This document shows positions 8,295 through 18,199 of a stretch of 64,000 bases of DNA, in pieces (position 1 is the stretch's first letter; each line of letters begins with the position of its first letter). The translations under genes were made by a program, and so were the position numbers. The stretch comes from Dietzia sp. B32. Its GTDB lineage: Bacteria; Actinomycetota; Actinomycetes; Mycobacteriales; Mycobacteriaceae. The notes below the pieces were generated by a model. It was not told the origin of the DNA and ran no database searches. It was given only the letters and a program-made list of their open reading frames with translations. The stretch covers positions 2,480,001 through 2,544,000 of the forward strand of contig NZ_CP093845.1 of NCBI RefSeq assembly GCF_024732245.1, given 5' to 3'.

Positions 8295-10085
8295 TCAGGC
8301 ATCGGTGTACAGCGACTCGATCTCGCTGCCGAAGCGGTCGTGCACGACGTTCCGCTTGAGCTTGAGCGTCGGGGTGAGCTCCCCGCTCTCCACTGTGAAC
8401 TCGGCCGCGAGGATCTTGAACTTGCGGATCGACTCGGCGCGGGAGACCGACTTGTTGGCGCGGTCCACGGCGTCCTGGATCGCACCCACCAGGTCGCCGT
8501 CCCGGAGCAGGTCCTCCACCTCGCCGGTCTTGCCGTGCTTGTCACGCCACGCGGGGAAGGTCTCCTGGTCGATGGTGACCAGGGCCGCGATGTAGTTGCG
8601 GTTGTCGCCCACGACGACGGCCTGGCTGATCAGCGGATCGGACGAGAGCAGGTCCTCGATCTGGGACGGCGAGACGTTCTTGCCGCCTGCGGTGACGATG
8701 AGGTCCTTCTTGCGGCCCGTGATCGACAGGTAGCCGTCCGGGTCGAGCTCGCCGATGTCGCCGGTGTGGTACCACTCGCCGGTCCAGGAATCCTCGTTGG
8801 CCTGAGGATTCTGCCAGTACCCCTTGAACAGGGTCTTTGCCTTCGCCAGGACCTCGCCGTCATCGGCGATCCGGATGGTCACACCCGGGATCGGGCGACC
8901 GACGGTGCCGATCTTGGCCTTGCCGATCGGGTTGACGGTGAGAACGCCCGAGGACTCGGTGAGGCCGTAACCCTCGAGGAGGTCGAAGCCCGCGCCCCGG
9001 TAGAAGTGGCCCAGACGGGCGCCCAGGGGGCCGCCACCGGAGATGATGCGGTTGCATTCACCACCGAGGGCGTCGTGCAGCTTGGAGTAGACGAGCTTGG
9101 AGAAGAGCTTCTGCTTGAGTGCCAGGCCGCGGGACGGCGTGCCCCCGCCCTCGATGGCCGTGGAGTAGTCGATGGCGGTCTGCACGGCCGCCTTGAAGAT
9201 CTTGGCCTTGGCGCCACCGGCGGCCTCGGCCTTGCCCGCGGCCGAGTTGTACACCTTCTCCAGCACTCGCGGCACCGACACGAGGAACGTGGGGTGGATC
9301 TCCGCCAGCCGCTCGACGACCTTGGTGGTGTCGGGCTCGTGGGCCACGGCGACGCGCTTGTAGAAGCACGCCACCTCCAGGATGCGGGCCAGGACGTGGG
9401 CCAGCGGCAGGAAGATCAGGGTGCGACTATTGGGGACGAACGCGTCCTGGAGCTGCTCCTCCACGGCCACCACGACGCCGCCGAACCCGCCGTGCAGGAT
9501 CTCGCAGCCCTTGGGGTTGCCCGTGGTGCCGGAGGTGTAGACGATCGCACAGGGGTCCTCGTGGCCCATCGCGAGCGAGGCCTGCTCGAGCTCTTCGTCG
9601 GAGACGGCCGCGCCGGCCTCGGTGAGCTGGGCGACGAGATCGTTCTCGATGACGAGGATGTCACCCTGCCACTCGGTCTCCGCGGTGAGCACCTCACGCA
9701 GTTCGAGGTCCTCGACCACCGCCACGGATGCGCCGGAGTCCGTGAGGATCCAGTTGCACTGGGCGGACGACGAGGTCTCGTAGATCGGGACGGTGACCGC
9801 GCCTACCGACCAGGAGGCCCAGGCGATGAGCGACCACTCGTACCGGGTGTGGCTCATGATCGCGAGGCGGTCGCCCGGCTTGACCCCGCGGGCGATGAGG
9901 CCCTTGGCGACGCCCTTGACCTCCTCCAGGTACTGGGCGCAGGTGACCTCTTTCCAGTCGGTGCCCACGCGGCGCAGCACGGCGACGTCGTTCGGGGCCT
10001 CCTCTGCGTTCTTGAACACCAGTCTGGCCAGGTTCGGAACGGGGAAGGGCTTCGAGGCGGGCGGGGTGGCGAACTCGGTCGTCAT
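8295..10085 (-). CDS. Long-chain fatty acid-CoA ligase (FadD15-like AMP-forming synthetase)
   Basis: Activates fatty acids via an acyl-adenylate to acyl-CoA. The 596-residue protein has the adenylate-forming signature [11 protein letters not shown], the [11 protein letters not shown] motif, the hinge motif [24 protein letters not shown], and a C-terminal catalytic lysine region ([10 protein letters not shown]). It resembles the FadD15/Faa long-chain class, with a long insert before the second core domain. ATG at 10085 (MTTEFATPP) follows AAGGAT by a few bases. Its stop at 8295 is followed by a strong hairpin. Whether it serves beta-oxidation or complex lipid synthesis cannot be told from sequence. 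Confidence 0.92.
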   Translation of the reverse strand: MTTEFATPPASKPFPVPNLARLVFKNAEEAPNDVAVLRRVGTDWKEVTCAQYLEEVKGVAKGLIARGVKPGDRLAIMSHTRYEWSLIAWASWSVGAVTVPIYETSSSAQCNWILTDSGASVAVVEDLELREVLTAETEWQGDILVIENDLVAQLTEAGAAVSDEELEQASLAMGHEDPCAIVYTSGTTGNPKGCEILHGGFGGVVVAVEEQLQDAFVPNSRTLIFLPLAHVLARILEVACFYKRVAVAHEPDTTKVVERLAEIHPTFLVSVPRVLEKVYNSAAGKAEAAGGAKAKIFKAAVQTAIDYSTAIEGGGTPSRGLALKQKLFSKLVYSKLHDALGGECNRIISGGGPLGARLGHFYRGAGFDLLEGYGLTESSGVLTVNPIGKAKIGTVGRPIPGVTIRIADDGEVLAKAKTLFKGYWQNPQANEDSWTGEWYHTGDIGELDPDGYLSITGRKKDLIVTAGGKNVSPSQIEDLLSSDPLISQAVVVGDNRNYIAALVTIDQETFPAWRDKHGKTGEVEDLLRDGDLVGAIQDAVDRANKSVSRAESIRKFKILAAEFTVESGELTPTLKLKRNVVHDRFGSEIESLYTDA

Positions 10086-10209
10086 CGCGATCCTTAGGTC
10101 AAATGTGGCCTGTATCACTAGCAAGTGTAGAGGCCCAGCTCGGTGCTGTGTCGAACACGGTCTATTTAGATCCGTTTATGAGGGATGCGTCAGGTTGTGT
10201 GATTCCCGT

Positions 10210-10215
10210 TACACT
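10210..10215 (+). promoter_or_regulatory. -10 box, GAF regulator
   Basis: TACACT, 6 nt before ATG at 10222. Confidence 0.55.
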
Positions 10216-10221
10216 GGTCTC

Positions 10222-11373
10222 ATGACGGCAGGGACGCCGGCGGCGATCAAGGCGCTCGTGGCGCAGTCGCGGGAGCGCAGCAGACGGCGGGGGATCGACC
10301 CGGAACGGGTGGACCCGCCGGTCGACCTGCAGGGAGTCGAATTGTCCGCGCACCTCGCCGGCCACCCGATGGCGGCGGTGCTCCCGGTGGTCGAGAAGAT
10401 CCTCGTCGCCGGGGTGGTGGACAGCGGGCATCTGGTCGCGGTGGCCGACGTCGACGGTCGACTGCTGTGGCTGTACGGGGACCGCGGGGTGCGGACCCGC
10501 GCGGAACGGATGGCGTTCGTCCCCGGCGCGCTGTGGAGCGACGACGCGGTGGGTGCCAACGCCCCGGGCCTGGCGATCCGGCACGACGTCCCGGTGCGGG
10601 TCCGGGGCGAGGAGCACTTCCTCGCTCCCGCGCACTCGTGGAGCTGCTCGGCCGCGCCGGTCCACGACCCGTTGACGGGCCGGGTGATCGGCGGCATCGA
10701 CGTGACCGGGACCGACTCCGCCGCATCCGCCGAGATGTTGGCGCTGGTCAGGGCCACCGCCCTGCTCGCCGAGGCGGAGCTGAGGTCCACGCCGACCGGT
10801 GGGGTGCGGCGGCTGGAGGCGCTCGGGACCCTGCGTCCCACGTTGGCCGGACTCGGCCCGCTCACCCGTCGGCACGCGGAGATCCTCGTCCTGCTCTCGG
10901 CGTACCCGCAGGGGTTGTCGGGCGGGGCCCTGGCCGAACTGCTCGCCGCGGGCCGGCTCGACGAGGTGAGCATCCGCGCGGAGATGTCGCGGCTGCGGCG
11001 GGTCCTGGGTCCGGACGTGATCGGTTCCCGGCCGTACCGCCTGTCCCCGGGGGTGTTGGAGACCGACGCCGCCCACGTCGCCGGCCTGGTCGATTCCGAC
11101 GTGGCCGCCGCCGTGGCCGCCTATCCCGGGCCGCTGCTGCCGGGCTCGGACGCCCCGGGCGTGGTCGACCTGCGGGAGGAGCTGCACGCGCGGGTGCGTG
11201 CCGCGGCGCTGGCCGCGGGGTCAGCGCAGGCCCTGCGGAACTGGGTCGCCGGTCCCGGTCGCGAGGATCCCGACGGATGGCGGGTGCTCGGGTCGCTGCC
11301 GGGCCTGTCCGCGGCGGCGACCTCCTCGGCCCGTTCGGTGTACCGGGTGCTGGACGACCGCCTGGGGGCCTGA
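10222..11373 (+). CDS. GAF-domain transcriptional activator (AcoR-like, no sigma-54 domain)
   Basis: A 383-residue regulator. Residues about 60-170 form a GAF sensor domain ([22 protein letters not shown], then [18 protein letters not shown]), with the WSDDAVGTNA-type segment seen in acetoin/aldehyde-responsive activators. The AAA+ sigma-54 domain of AcoR is missing. Instead a C-terminal winged-helix-like region ([19 protein letters not shown] to [18 protein letters not shown]) probably binds DNA. It lies directly upstream of and co-directional with the aldehyde dehydrogenase and DUF779 genes, so it is probably their activator in response to an aldehyde or alcohol. The start is leaderless after TACACT. 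Confidence 0.82.
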   Translation: MTAGTPAAIKALVAQSRERSRRRGIDPERVDPPVDLQGVELSAHLAGHPMAAVLPVVEKILVAGVVDSGHLVAVADVDGRLLWLYGDRGVRTRAERMAFVPGALWSDDAVGANAPGLAIRHDVPVRVRGEEHFLAPAHSWSCSAAPVHDPLTGRVIGGIDVTGTDSAASAEMLALVRATALLAEAELRSTPTGGVRRLEALGTLRPTLAGLGPLTRRHAEILVLLSAYPQGLSGGALAELLAAGRLDEVSIRAEMSRLRRVLGPDVIGSRPYRLSPGVLETDAAHVAGLVDSDVAAAVAAYPGPLLPGSDAPGVVDLREELHARVRAAALAAGSAQALRNWVAGPGREDPDGWRVLGSLPGLSAAATSSARSVYRVLDDRLGA

Positions 11374-11512
11374 CCGCCCTCGTCGTCGTCGCGACTCGCC
11401 GTCCCCGCCCCGCGGCGTGCAACGTGCGTGCAACCCCCGCGCCGATAGTGTCCCGGATCACAGTCGCCGGCCGCGTGGGCCGGCGTCCCCCGGTACGCGA
11501 AAGGTGCTCACG

Positions 11513-13035
<1,523 letters not shown>

Positions 13036-13036
<1 letters not shown>

Positions 13037-13581
13037 TGGACAACGTGTGCGGGTTGCCCTCGGGCGGGAGCGTGCGCATCGTCGCGCGTGCGCTCCCGCC
13101 GGAGGGTGCGCCCGCCGACCTCCCTCCGCGGGTCGTGGCGACCGGGCCGGCCGTCGAACTGCTCCGCGAGCTCATCGGCCGACACGGCCCGGTGATGTTC
13201 CACCAGTCCGGCGGGTGCTGCGACGGATCGGCACCCATGTGTTACCCCGACGGTGAGTTCCGCGTGGGCCAGCGTGACGTGTTGGTGGGGGAGTTGGACC
13301 TGGGCCCGGCGCCGGTGGGATCAGGGGACGACGACGACGAGGTCAGCGGCCGATCGGAGTCGGCGGCGCCCCGGGTGCGCGTGTGGATCTCGGGCTCCCA
13401 GTTCGAGACCTGGAAACACACGCAGATGGTCCTGGACGCGATCCCGGGCCGGGGCTCGGGGTTCAGTCTCGAGAACCCGACCGGCAAGCGGTTCCTGTCC
13501 AGGGCCCGCACGTTCGATCCCGGCGAGCTCGCCGCGCTCGAGGAGTTCCCGCCGATACCCGGTTCGGAACTGGAGGAGTAG
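13036..13581 (+). CDS. DUF779 protein
   Basis: A 181-residue member of DUF779, a family of unknown function that habitually follows ExaC-type aldehyde dehydrogenase genes. It carries the family's MFHQSGGCCDGSAPMCYP segment with three cysteines and the GFSLEN/GKRFLSRARTF end. The acidic linker near residues 95-105 is not typical. Start and aldehyde dehydrogenase stop share a base (TGATG), indicating tight coupling. The cysteine cluster suggests metal or redox chemistry linked to the dehydrogenase, but no activity is established. A small hairpin (13583-13601) follows. Confidence 0.88.
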
Positions 13582-13582
13582 C

Positions 13583-13601
13583 CCGATCCGGCCCGGATCG
13601 G
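13583..13601 (+). terminator. Short hairpin after DUF779 gene
   Basis: An 8-bp perfect stem (13583-13590 with 13594-13601) and 3-nt loop, immediately after the stop and before the next promoter. A plausible weak terminator. Confidence 0.45.
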
Positions 13602-13615
13602 CGGGGGTTCGGCGG

Positions 13616-13621
13616 TAGAGT
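13616..13621 (+). promoter_or_regulatory. -10 box, HD-domain gene
   Basis: TAGAGT, 6 nt before ATG at 13628. Confidence 0.55.
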
Positions 13622-13627
13622 CCGACC

Positions 13628-14260
13628 ATGGACACGGATCGCACGGCCTCCGCTGACCCACTCGACGCCCCCGTCGAGTTCCTCACGCCCGATCTTCGCG
13701 CTGACCTGCTGGAACGCTGGAACGAACCGCAGCGTCGCTACCACAACGAGACTCACCTGCGTGCCGTGCTCCGCGCCGTGGACGCGCTCGAGGCGGACGG
13801 GGAGACCTTCGATTCCACGGCGGTCCGGCTGGCCGGCTGGCTGCACGCGGCGGTGTTCGATCCCGCCGGCGCGGAGAACAACGAGAAGTCGGCGGTACTG
13901 GCCGAGAAGCGGCTCGACCCGGCCGCGCCCGTCGAGGAGGTCGCGAGACTGGTCCGGCTGATGGGCGGACACCGGGTCGAGGACGGCGATCTCAACGGGG
14001 CCGTGCTCTCGGACGCCGACCTCGCCGTGCTGGGCGCCGACCCGGAGACCTACGACACCTACGCCGCGGACGTGCGGCACGAGTTCGCGCACGTGCCCGG
14101 CGAGAGGTTCGTCGCCGGGCGGGTCGCCGCGCTCGAGGGGCTGCTCGAGCGCAGGTCCGTGTTCCGCACGCGGGCGGGCCGCGACATGTGGGAGAAGCAG
14201 GCCCACGCCAATCTCAACCGCGAGCTGGGGATGCTGCGCGCCGGGGTGGCCGAGACCTGA
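13628..14260 (+). CDS. Predicted metal-dependent HD-superfamily phosphohydrolase
   Basis: A 210-residue soluble protein of the COG4339 type. The metal-site motifs are RYHNETHL (residues about 38-45), GWLHAAVFD and ENNEKSA, then LSDADLAVLGA further on. These replace the classic HD dipeptide in this branch. Such proteins are predicted to hydrolyse phosphoester or nucleotide substrates, but the substrate is unknown. It is transcribed from its own leaderless promoter and converges on the GltB-like gene, with only 12 bases between the two stops. Confidence 0.75.
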   Translation: MDTDRTASADPLDAPVEFLTPDLRADLLERWNEPQRRYHNETHLRAVLRAVDALEADGETFDSTAVRLAGWLHAAVFDPAGAENNEKSAVLAEKRLDPAAPVEEVARLVRLMGGHRVEDGDLNGAVLSDADLAVLGADPETYDTYAADVRHEFAHVPGERFVAGRVAALEGLLERRSVFRTRAGRDMWEKQAHANLNRELGMLRAGVAET

Positions 14261-14272
14261 CCCGCGCGGACA

Positions 14273-15856
14273 TCACGACTGGTCGCGTGGCTCGATGCCC
14301 GGTGGGGTGATCGCCGCGGTGTGCTCGGCGACGCCGGCGGCGACCATGATGTCGGTGACGGCCCGCGCGTCGTCCGGACCGGGAAGTCCCCACTTCTCGC
14401 CGTAACCGTAGATCTCGGCGAGGGTGTGCGAGTCCCGGGTGCCGCGGGCCAGTTCGACGTCGGTCGGTCCGATCAGGCCGGGATGCGGGACGCCGACCGC
14501 GCCGGCCACCTTGACGAGTTCGCGGCGCAGCGACCGGATGTAGTTGGAGCAGCGCTCGGCCATCGCCGTGGGCTCCACCCCGCGCACCAGCCATGGGTTC
14601 TGGGTAGCGACCCCCGTGGGGCAGCCGCCCGTGTGGCACTTCTGCGCCTGGATGCACCCCACCGAGAGCATGGCCTCCCGGGCCACGTTGATCATGTCCA
14701 CCCCCAGCGCGAGCGCGACCACCGCGTTCTCCGGGATGCCGAGCTTGCCGGCGCCGATGAACATCACGTCGTCCGTCAGGCCCGCCTCGGCGAACACGGA
14801 GTAGACGCGGGGGAAGCCGAGGCGGAAGGGGAGCGACACCGCGTCGGTGAACACCAACGGCCCGGCACCGGTGCCGCCCTCGCCGCCGTCGATGGTGATG
14901 AAGTCGACGCCGCGATCGCGCGGGATCATCGCCGTGGCGAGTTCCTCCCAGAAGGTGATGTCGCCGACGGCCGACTTGATGCCGACGGGGAGCCCCGTGC
15001 GGTCGGCGATCTCCTCGACGAGGTCGAGCATCGAGTCGACGTCGTCGAACGCGGTGTGCCGGGAGGGGCTCGCGCAGTCCTCGCCCATCGGGATCCCGCG
15101 GATCGCGGCGACCTCCTCGGTGATCTTCGCGGCGGGGAGCAGCCCGCCGAGTCCTGGCTTGGCGCCCTGGGAGAGCTTGATCTCGACCGCCCGGATCGGG
15201 TGCTTCTCGGTCAGGGCGATCAGCTTGTCGATGTCGAACCGGCCCGCGTCGTCGCGGACACCGAAGTAAGCGGTGCCGATCTGGAAGACGAGGTCCGCGC
15301 CGTTCTGGTGGTAGGGGCTCAGGCCGCCCTCCCCGGTGTTGTGGAGGGCCCCGGCGAGGGCGGCGCCCCGGTTGAGCGCCTCGACGGCCGGGGCGGAGAG
15401 CGACCCGTAGCTCATCGCCGAGATGTTGACCAGCGAGTCCGGCCGGAACGCGCGGGCCCGGCCGCGGGCACCGCCGAGCACCTTGGCGGGAGGGAGCGGG
15501 AGCTGCTGCCCGGAGTGCGCGTGGGCGGAGAGCGCGACGTCCGAGAAGGTCCGCTGCTTGACGATCGGATAGCCCTCGAGGAACTCGATGTCGTTGTCCG
15601 TACCGAACCCGAACGTGGTCGCCCGCGACTCGGCGGACTCGTGGATCCAGTCACGCTGGTCGCGGGTGAAGGGACGCTCCTCGTCGTTGCTCGCGACGAT
15701 GTACTGCCGCAGTTCGGGGCCGATGGCCGTCAGCGCCATGCGGGCGTGTCCGAGGACGGGGAACGTCCGCAGGATCGGGTAGCGGGTCTGCCGCAGGTCC
15801 GTGGCCGCGACCGCGGCCAGGGCGGCCAGGGGCGCGCCGAGGAGCAATCTGCGCAT
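14273..15856 (-). CDS. FMN-binding glutamate synthase-like protein with N-terminal membrane anchor
   Basis: A 527-residue protein equivalent to the central/FMN domains of GltB without the glutaminase domain. The N-terminus RRLLLGAPLAALAAVAA is a probable membrane anchor. The (beta/alpha)8 barrel follows with ISAMSYGSLSAPAVEALNRGA, GEGGLSPYH, KLSQGAKPGLGG, ITIDGGEGGTGAGP and the Cys-rich VGCIQAQKCHTGGCPTGVATQNP that binds a 3Fe-4S cluster in true glutamate synthases. ATG at 15856 was preferred over one 12 bases upstream because GGAGGT lies 6 nt before it. Family members are widespread, but the in vivo reaction is unclear. It is not the housekeeping GltB, which is at 24991. Confidence 0.85.
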   Translation of the reverse strand: MRRLLLGAPLAALAAVAATDLRQTRYPILRTFPVLGHARMALTAIGPELRQYIVASNDEERPFTRDQRDWIHESAESRATTFGFGTDNDIEFLEGYPIVKQRTFSDVALSAHAHSGQQLPLPPAKVLGGARGRARAFRPDSLVNISAMSYGSLSAPAVEALNRGAALAGALHNTGEGGLSPYHQNGADLVFQIGTAYFGVRDDAGRFDIDKLIALTEKHPIRAVEIKLSQGAKPGLGGLLPAAKITEEVAAIRGIPMGEDCASPSRHTAFDDVDSMLDLVEEIADRTGLPVGIKSAVGDITFWEELATAMIPRDRGVDFITIDGGEGGTGAGPLVFTDAVSLPFRLGFPRVYSVFAEAGLTDDVMFIGAGKLGIPENAVVALALGVDMINVAREAMLSVGCIQAQKCHTGGCPTGVATQNPWLVRGVEPTAMAERCSNYIRSLRRELVKVAGAVGVPHPGLIGPTDVELARGTRDSHTLAEIYGYGEKWGLPGPDDARAVTDIMVAAGVAEHTAAITPPGIEPRDQS

Positions 15857-16023
15857 GTCGACCTCCATGAGGGGGCGGGGACGGTTCCATCATGGACCAC
15901 ACCGTCGGGTGGGGCAGCTCGATGAGACCACCCCAGCCGCGGACGGAGGAGTTCTCATGGGCGGCGTGGCAGAACTGCGCTCGCGGATCGGCTGACCGCT
16001 CGCGCGGGAGGGCCGGGGCCGCC

Positions 16024-17145
16024 TCAGGGCAGGATGCGCGTGACGACCTCGGCGGCCACGTCCTCGAGCAGCGGACCCGCGTTGGCGATGGAGCGGGCCA
16101 GGTCGGGTTCCCGCTCGGTGAGCGCCGCAGCGGCCGCGAACCCGGCCTCCGCGACCCGGTCGGCCTCGAGGTCCAGACGACCGCACACCGCGACGACGGG
16201 GACGCCGTGGGAGCGACACAGGGCCGCCACTCCCATCGGGGTCTTGCCGTGCATGGTCTGGTCGTCGAGCCGACCCTCCCCGGTGACCACCAGGTCGGCG
16301 GCGGACAGGACGTCCTCCAGACCGGTGAGGGTGCCGAGCACCTCGAACCCGGGATCGAGGGAGGCGCCGAGCAGCTCGCGGGCGATGAAGCCGACCCCGC
16401 CGGCCGCGCCGGAACCGGGCGCGTCCGGGTCGACGTCGAGCCCCTGGGCGCACAGGACCTCGACCAGGCGGGCCAGTCCGGCCTCGAGGTCCTCCAGCTG
16501 GTCCGGGGTGGCGCCCTTCTGCGGTCCGTAGACGCGGGCCGCACCGAGTGGGCCGAGCAGGGGGTTGTCCACGTCGCAGGCGACGCGGATGCGGGCGGCG
16601 CGGACGGCCGGGTCGAGGCCGTCCAGGTCGACCCGGTCCAGGTGCACCAGGGCGCCGCCGCCGTCGGGCAGTTCCGCACCGGAGGAGTCCAGGAAGCGCG
16701 CCCCCAGGGCGGAGAGCATCCCGGTGCCGCCGTCGGTCGAGGCGCTGCCGCCGATGCCCAGGTGGATGTTCCCGCGGCCGGATCGCAATGCCGCCAGCAT
16801 GACCTCGCCGACGCCGCGGCTGGACGCCTCGAGGGGGCGGGCGTGTCCGCCGGGCAGACGTAGCAGGCCGCAGGCGTCCGCCATCTCGACGAACGCGGTG
16901 TCCGGATCGACGGCGGCGAACGAGGTCTCGACCGGCTCGCCGGTCGGCCCCGACGCCGTGACCGGCACGGTGCGGGCGCCGCCCGCGACCATCACCTCGA
17001 GGCTGCCGCCCCCGCCGTCGGCGACGGGCCGTTCGAGCACATCGGTGTCGGGGTGCGCCCGACGCGCGCCCTCGGCCGCGTGATGGCAGGCCTCGATAGC
17101 GGTGAGGGAGCCCTTGAAGGCCCCGCAGGCCACGACGATCGTCAC
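16024..17145 (-). CDS. Glycerate 2-kinase (GarK/GlxK family)
   Basis: Phosphorylates D-glycerate to 2-phosphoglycerate, feeding glyoxylate- and serine-derived carbon into glycolysis. It has about 373 residues. It carries ACGAFKGSLTAIEA at the N-terminus, VADGGGGSLEVM, LGIGGSASTDGGTGML (the conserved phosphate/glycerate loop), GPQKGATPDQ, and VVTGEGRLDDQTMHGKTPMGVA, all hallmarks of the type I family. GTG 17145 aligns best with homologues; an in-frame ATG 18 bases upstream is also possible. Single-gene unit. Confidence 0.93.
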   Translation of the reverse strand: MTIVVACGAFKGSLTAIEACHHAAEGARRAHPDTDVLERPVADGGGGSLEVMVAGGARTVPVTASGPTGEPVETSFAAVDPDTAFVEMADACGLLRLPGGHARPLEASSRGVGEVMLAALRSGRGNIHLGIGGSASTDGGTGMLSALGARFLDSSGAELPDGGGALVHLDRVDLDGLDPAVRAARIRVACDVDNPLLGPLGAARVYGPQKGATPDQLEDLEAGLARLVEVLCAQGLDVDPDAPGSGAAGGVGFIARELLGASLDPGFEVLGTLTGLEDVLSAADLVVTGEGRLDDQTMHGKTPMGVAALCRSHGVPVVAVCGRLDLEADRVAEAGFAAAAALTEREPDLARSIANAGPLLEDVAAEVVTRILP

Positions 17146-17183
17146 ACCTGCATCATCCCCCATGAGTGTCGGCGGACACACGA

Positions 17184-17224
17184 CGGCCCGGGATCGTGAG
17201 GGGGAGAGTCACGATCCCGGGCCG
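17184..17224 (-). terminator. Intrinsic terminator after GSL protein A
   Basis: A 16-bp perfect stem (17184-17199 with 17209-17224) and 9-nt loop between the GSL gene and the glycerate kinase gene, both on the minus strand. Confidence 0.85.
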
Positions 17225-17255
17225 GGAAGGCGCATCCGGTGCGCCGGGTGGCGTA

Positions 17256-17975
17256 TCAGCCCAGCGAGCCGGTGCCCGTGGCCTCAGCGGCTGCGTCGGG
17301 GTCGACGTCCGCGGCCGGAGCCTCGTCCTCGGCGCCGGAGCTCAGGCCGGCGAGCGAGCCGCTGAGCGACCCGGTCTCGGTGGCGGTCTCGTCGGCGGGA
17401 GTCTCGTCGGTGGGGGCCTCGTCGGTGGTCTCGTCACCCGAGCCGAGCGAACCGCTGGTGGCGGGGGCCTCCTCGACGGCCGCGGCGGTCGCAACGTCGC
17501 CCGTGCCCTCGGTGGCGTCATCGCTGCCGCCGGTGAGCGAGCCGGTGTCGAGCGAACCGCCGGAGGTCGACTCGTCGTCGGCGGCGTCCTCACCAGCGGA
17601 CCCGGTGGCCGCACCGGTCTGGGTTTCCTCCTCGGCCGAACCGGAGCCGGACTCGCCGTCGACCAGCGCGCTGCCGGTGTTCGGGGAGACGCCGAGGCTA
17701 CCCAGCTCGACGGAGCCCGGGTTCGGGGTCTCCGCGTCGAGGTTGAGGTTGACGGCCAGGCTGCCCAGGTCGAGGTTCACGTCGGTCCCCAGGGCGCCCT
17801 GGAGGCTGCCGTCCTCGCCCGCGATCTCGGCGAGGCTGGCGGTGGGATCGGTGGGGGCCTCGGTCTGCGCGGCGGCGAGGCCCGGGAATGCGATGGCGGC
17901 ACCGAGTCCGAACGCGCCGACGGCGGCGATCTTCGCGGTGGTGCGATTGGTGGTCTTCCGGTGAGTGTTCGTCAT
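17256..17975 (-). CDS. Secreted GSL-repeat protein A
   Basis: A 239-residue predicted exported protein with a clear signal peptide: basic MTNTHRKTTNRTTAK, then IAAVGAFGLGAAIAF, and a likely cut after PGLAAA. The mature part is low-complexity and acidic, with repeated GSL/GSLG motifs (DLGSLAVNLNLD, VELGSLGVSP, GGSLDTGSLTGGSD, TSGSLGSGDE, TGSLSGSLAGLSS) separated by Glu/Asp/Thr-rich stretches. It has no transmembrane anchor or LPxTG-like end. Four more secreted proteins with the same motif lie within 28 kb. I do not recognise a named domain. A -35/-10 promoter and a 12-bp inverted repeat sit upstream. Confidence 0.8.
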   Translation of the reverse strand: MTNTHRKTTNRTTAKIAAVGAFGLGAAIAFPGLAAAQTEAPTDPTASLAEIAGEDGSLQGALGTDVNLDLGSLAVNLNLDAETPNPGSVELGSLGVSPNTGSALVDGESGSGSAEEETQTGAATGSAGEDAADDESTSGGSLDTGSLTGGSDDATEGTGDVATAAAVEEAPATSGSLGSGDETTDEAPTDETPADETATETGSLSGSLAGLSSGAEDEAPAADVDPDAAAEATGTGSLG

Positions 17976-18021
17976 AGAGCACGTCTCCGATCTGCATTGA
18001 CCCCGATGTCTCTCATCGCGG

Positions 18022-18045
18022 GCACCTCGGTCGGAAGCGAGGTGC
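18022..18045 (-). other. 5'-terminal hairpin in leader of GSL protein A mRNA
   Basis: An 8-bp stem (GCACCTCG / CGAGGTGC) with an 8-nt loop. The predicted transcription start is about 18046, so this hairpin would sit at the very 5' end of the transcript, a position that often stabilises mRNA. Confidence 0.4.
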
Positions 18046-18052
18046 GTCGGCG

Positions 18053-18080
18053 ACACTACAAGCGGGTGCCGAGAGCGCAA
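18053..18080 (-). promoter_or_regulatory. Promoter of GSL protein A
   Basis: On the minus strand, TTGCGC (18075-18080), a 16-nt spacer and TAGTGT (18053-18058) give a good -35/-10 pair about 80 nt upstream of the ATG. Confidence 0.55.
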
Positions 18081-18087
18081 GGGGTCC

Positions 18088-18133
18088 GAAACGTGAGTGC
18101 GCCTTGATGTAACACTCCGGTCACTCACGTTTC
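18088..18133. promoter_or_regulatory. 12-bp inverted repeat upstream of GSL protein A
   Basis: GAAACGTGAGTG (18088-18099) and its exact reverse complement (18122-18133) are separated by 22 bases, centred about 30 bp upstream of the predicted -35. The spacing, about three helical turns centre to centre, suits two cooperative regulator half-sites. It also lies 67 bp upstream of the divergent kinase gene. Confidence 0.5.
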
Positions 18134-18187
18134 TCAGGCGGGCGGGACGGGTCCGCCCGAGCGTCCACGGGCGGCGTCGTGCCTGCC

Positions 18188-18193
18188 TAGGCT
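18188..18193 (+). promoter_or_regulatory. -10 box, APH-AAA kinase gene
   Basis: TAGGCT, 6 nt before ATG at 18200. Confidence 0.6.
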
Positions 18194-18199
18194 GGGTCC

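Noticed and set aside
8157-10097. 646-codon plus-strand open frame opposite the acyl-CoA synthetase
   Set aside because: Composition typical of antisense of a GC-rich gene (Gly/Asp/Arg/Leu runs), and the minus strand has all adenylate-forming motifs.
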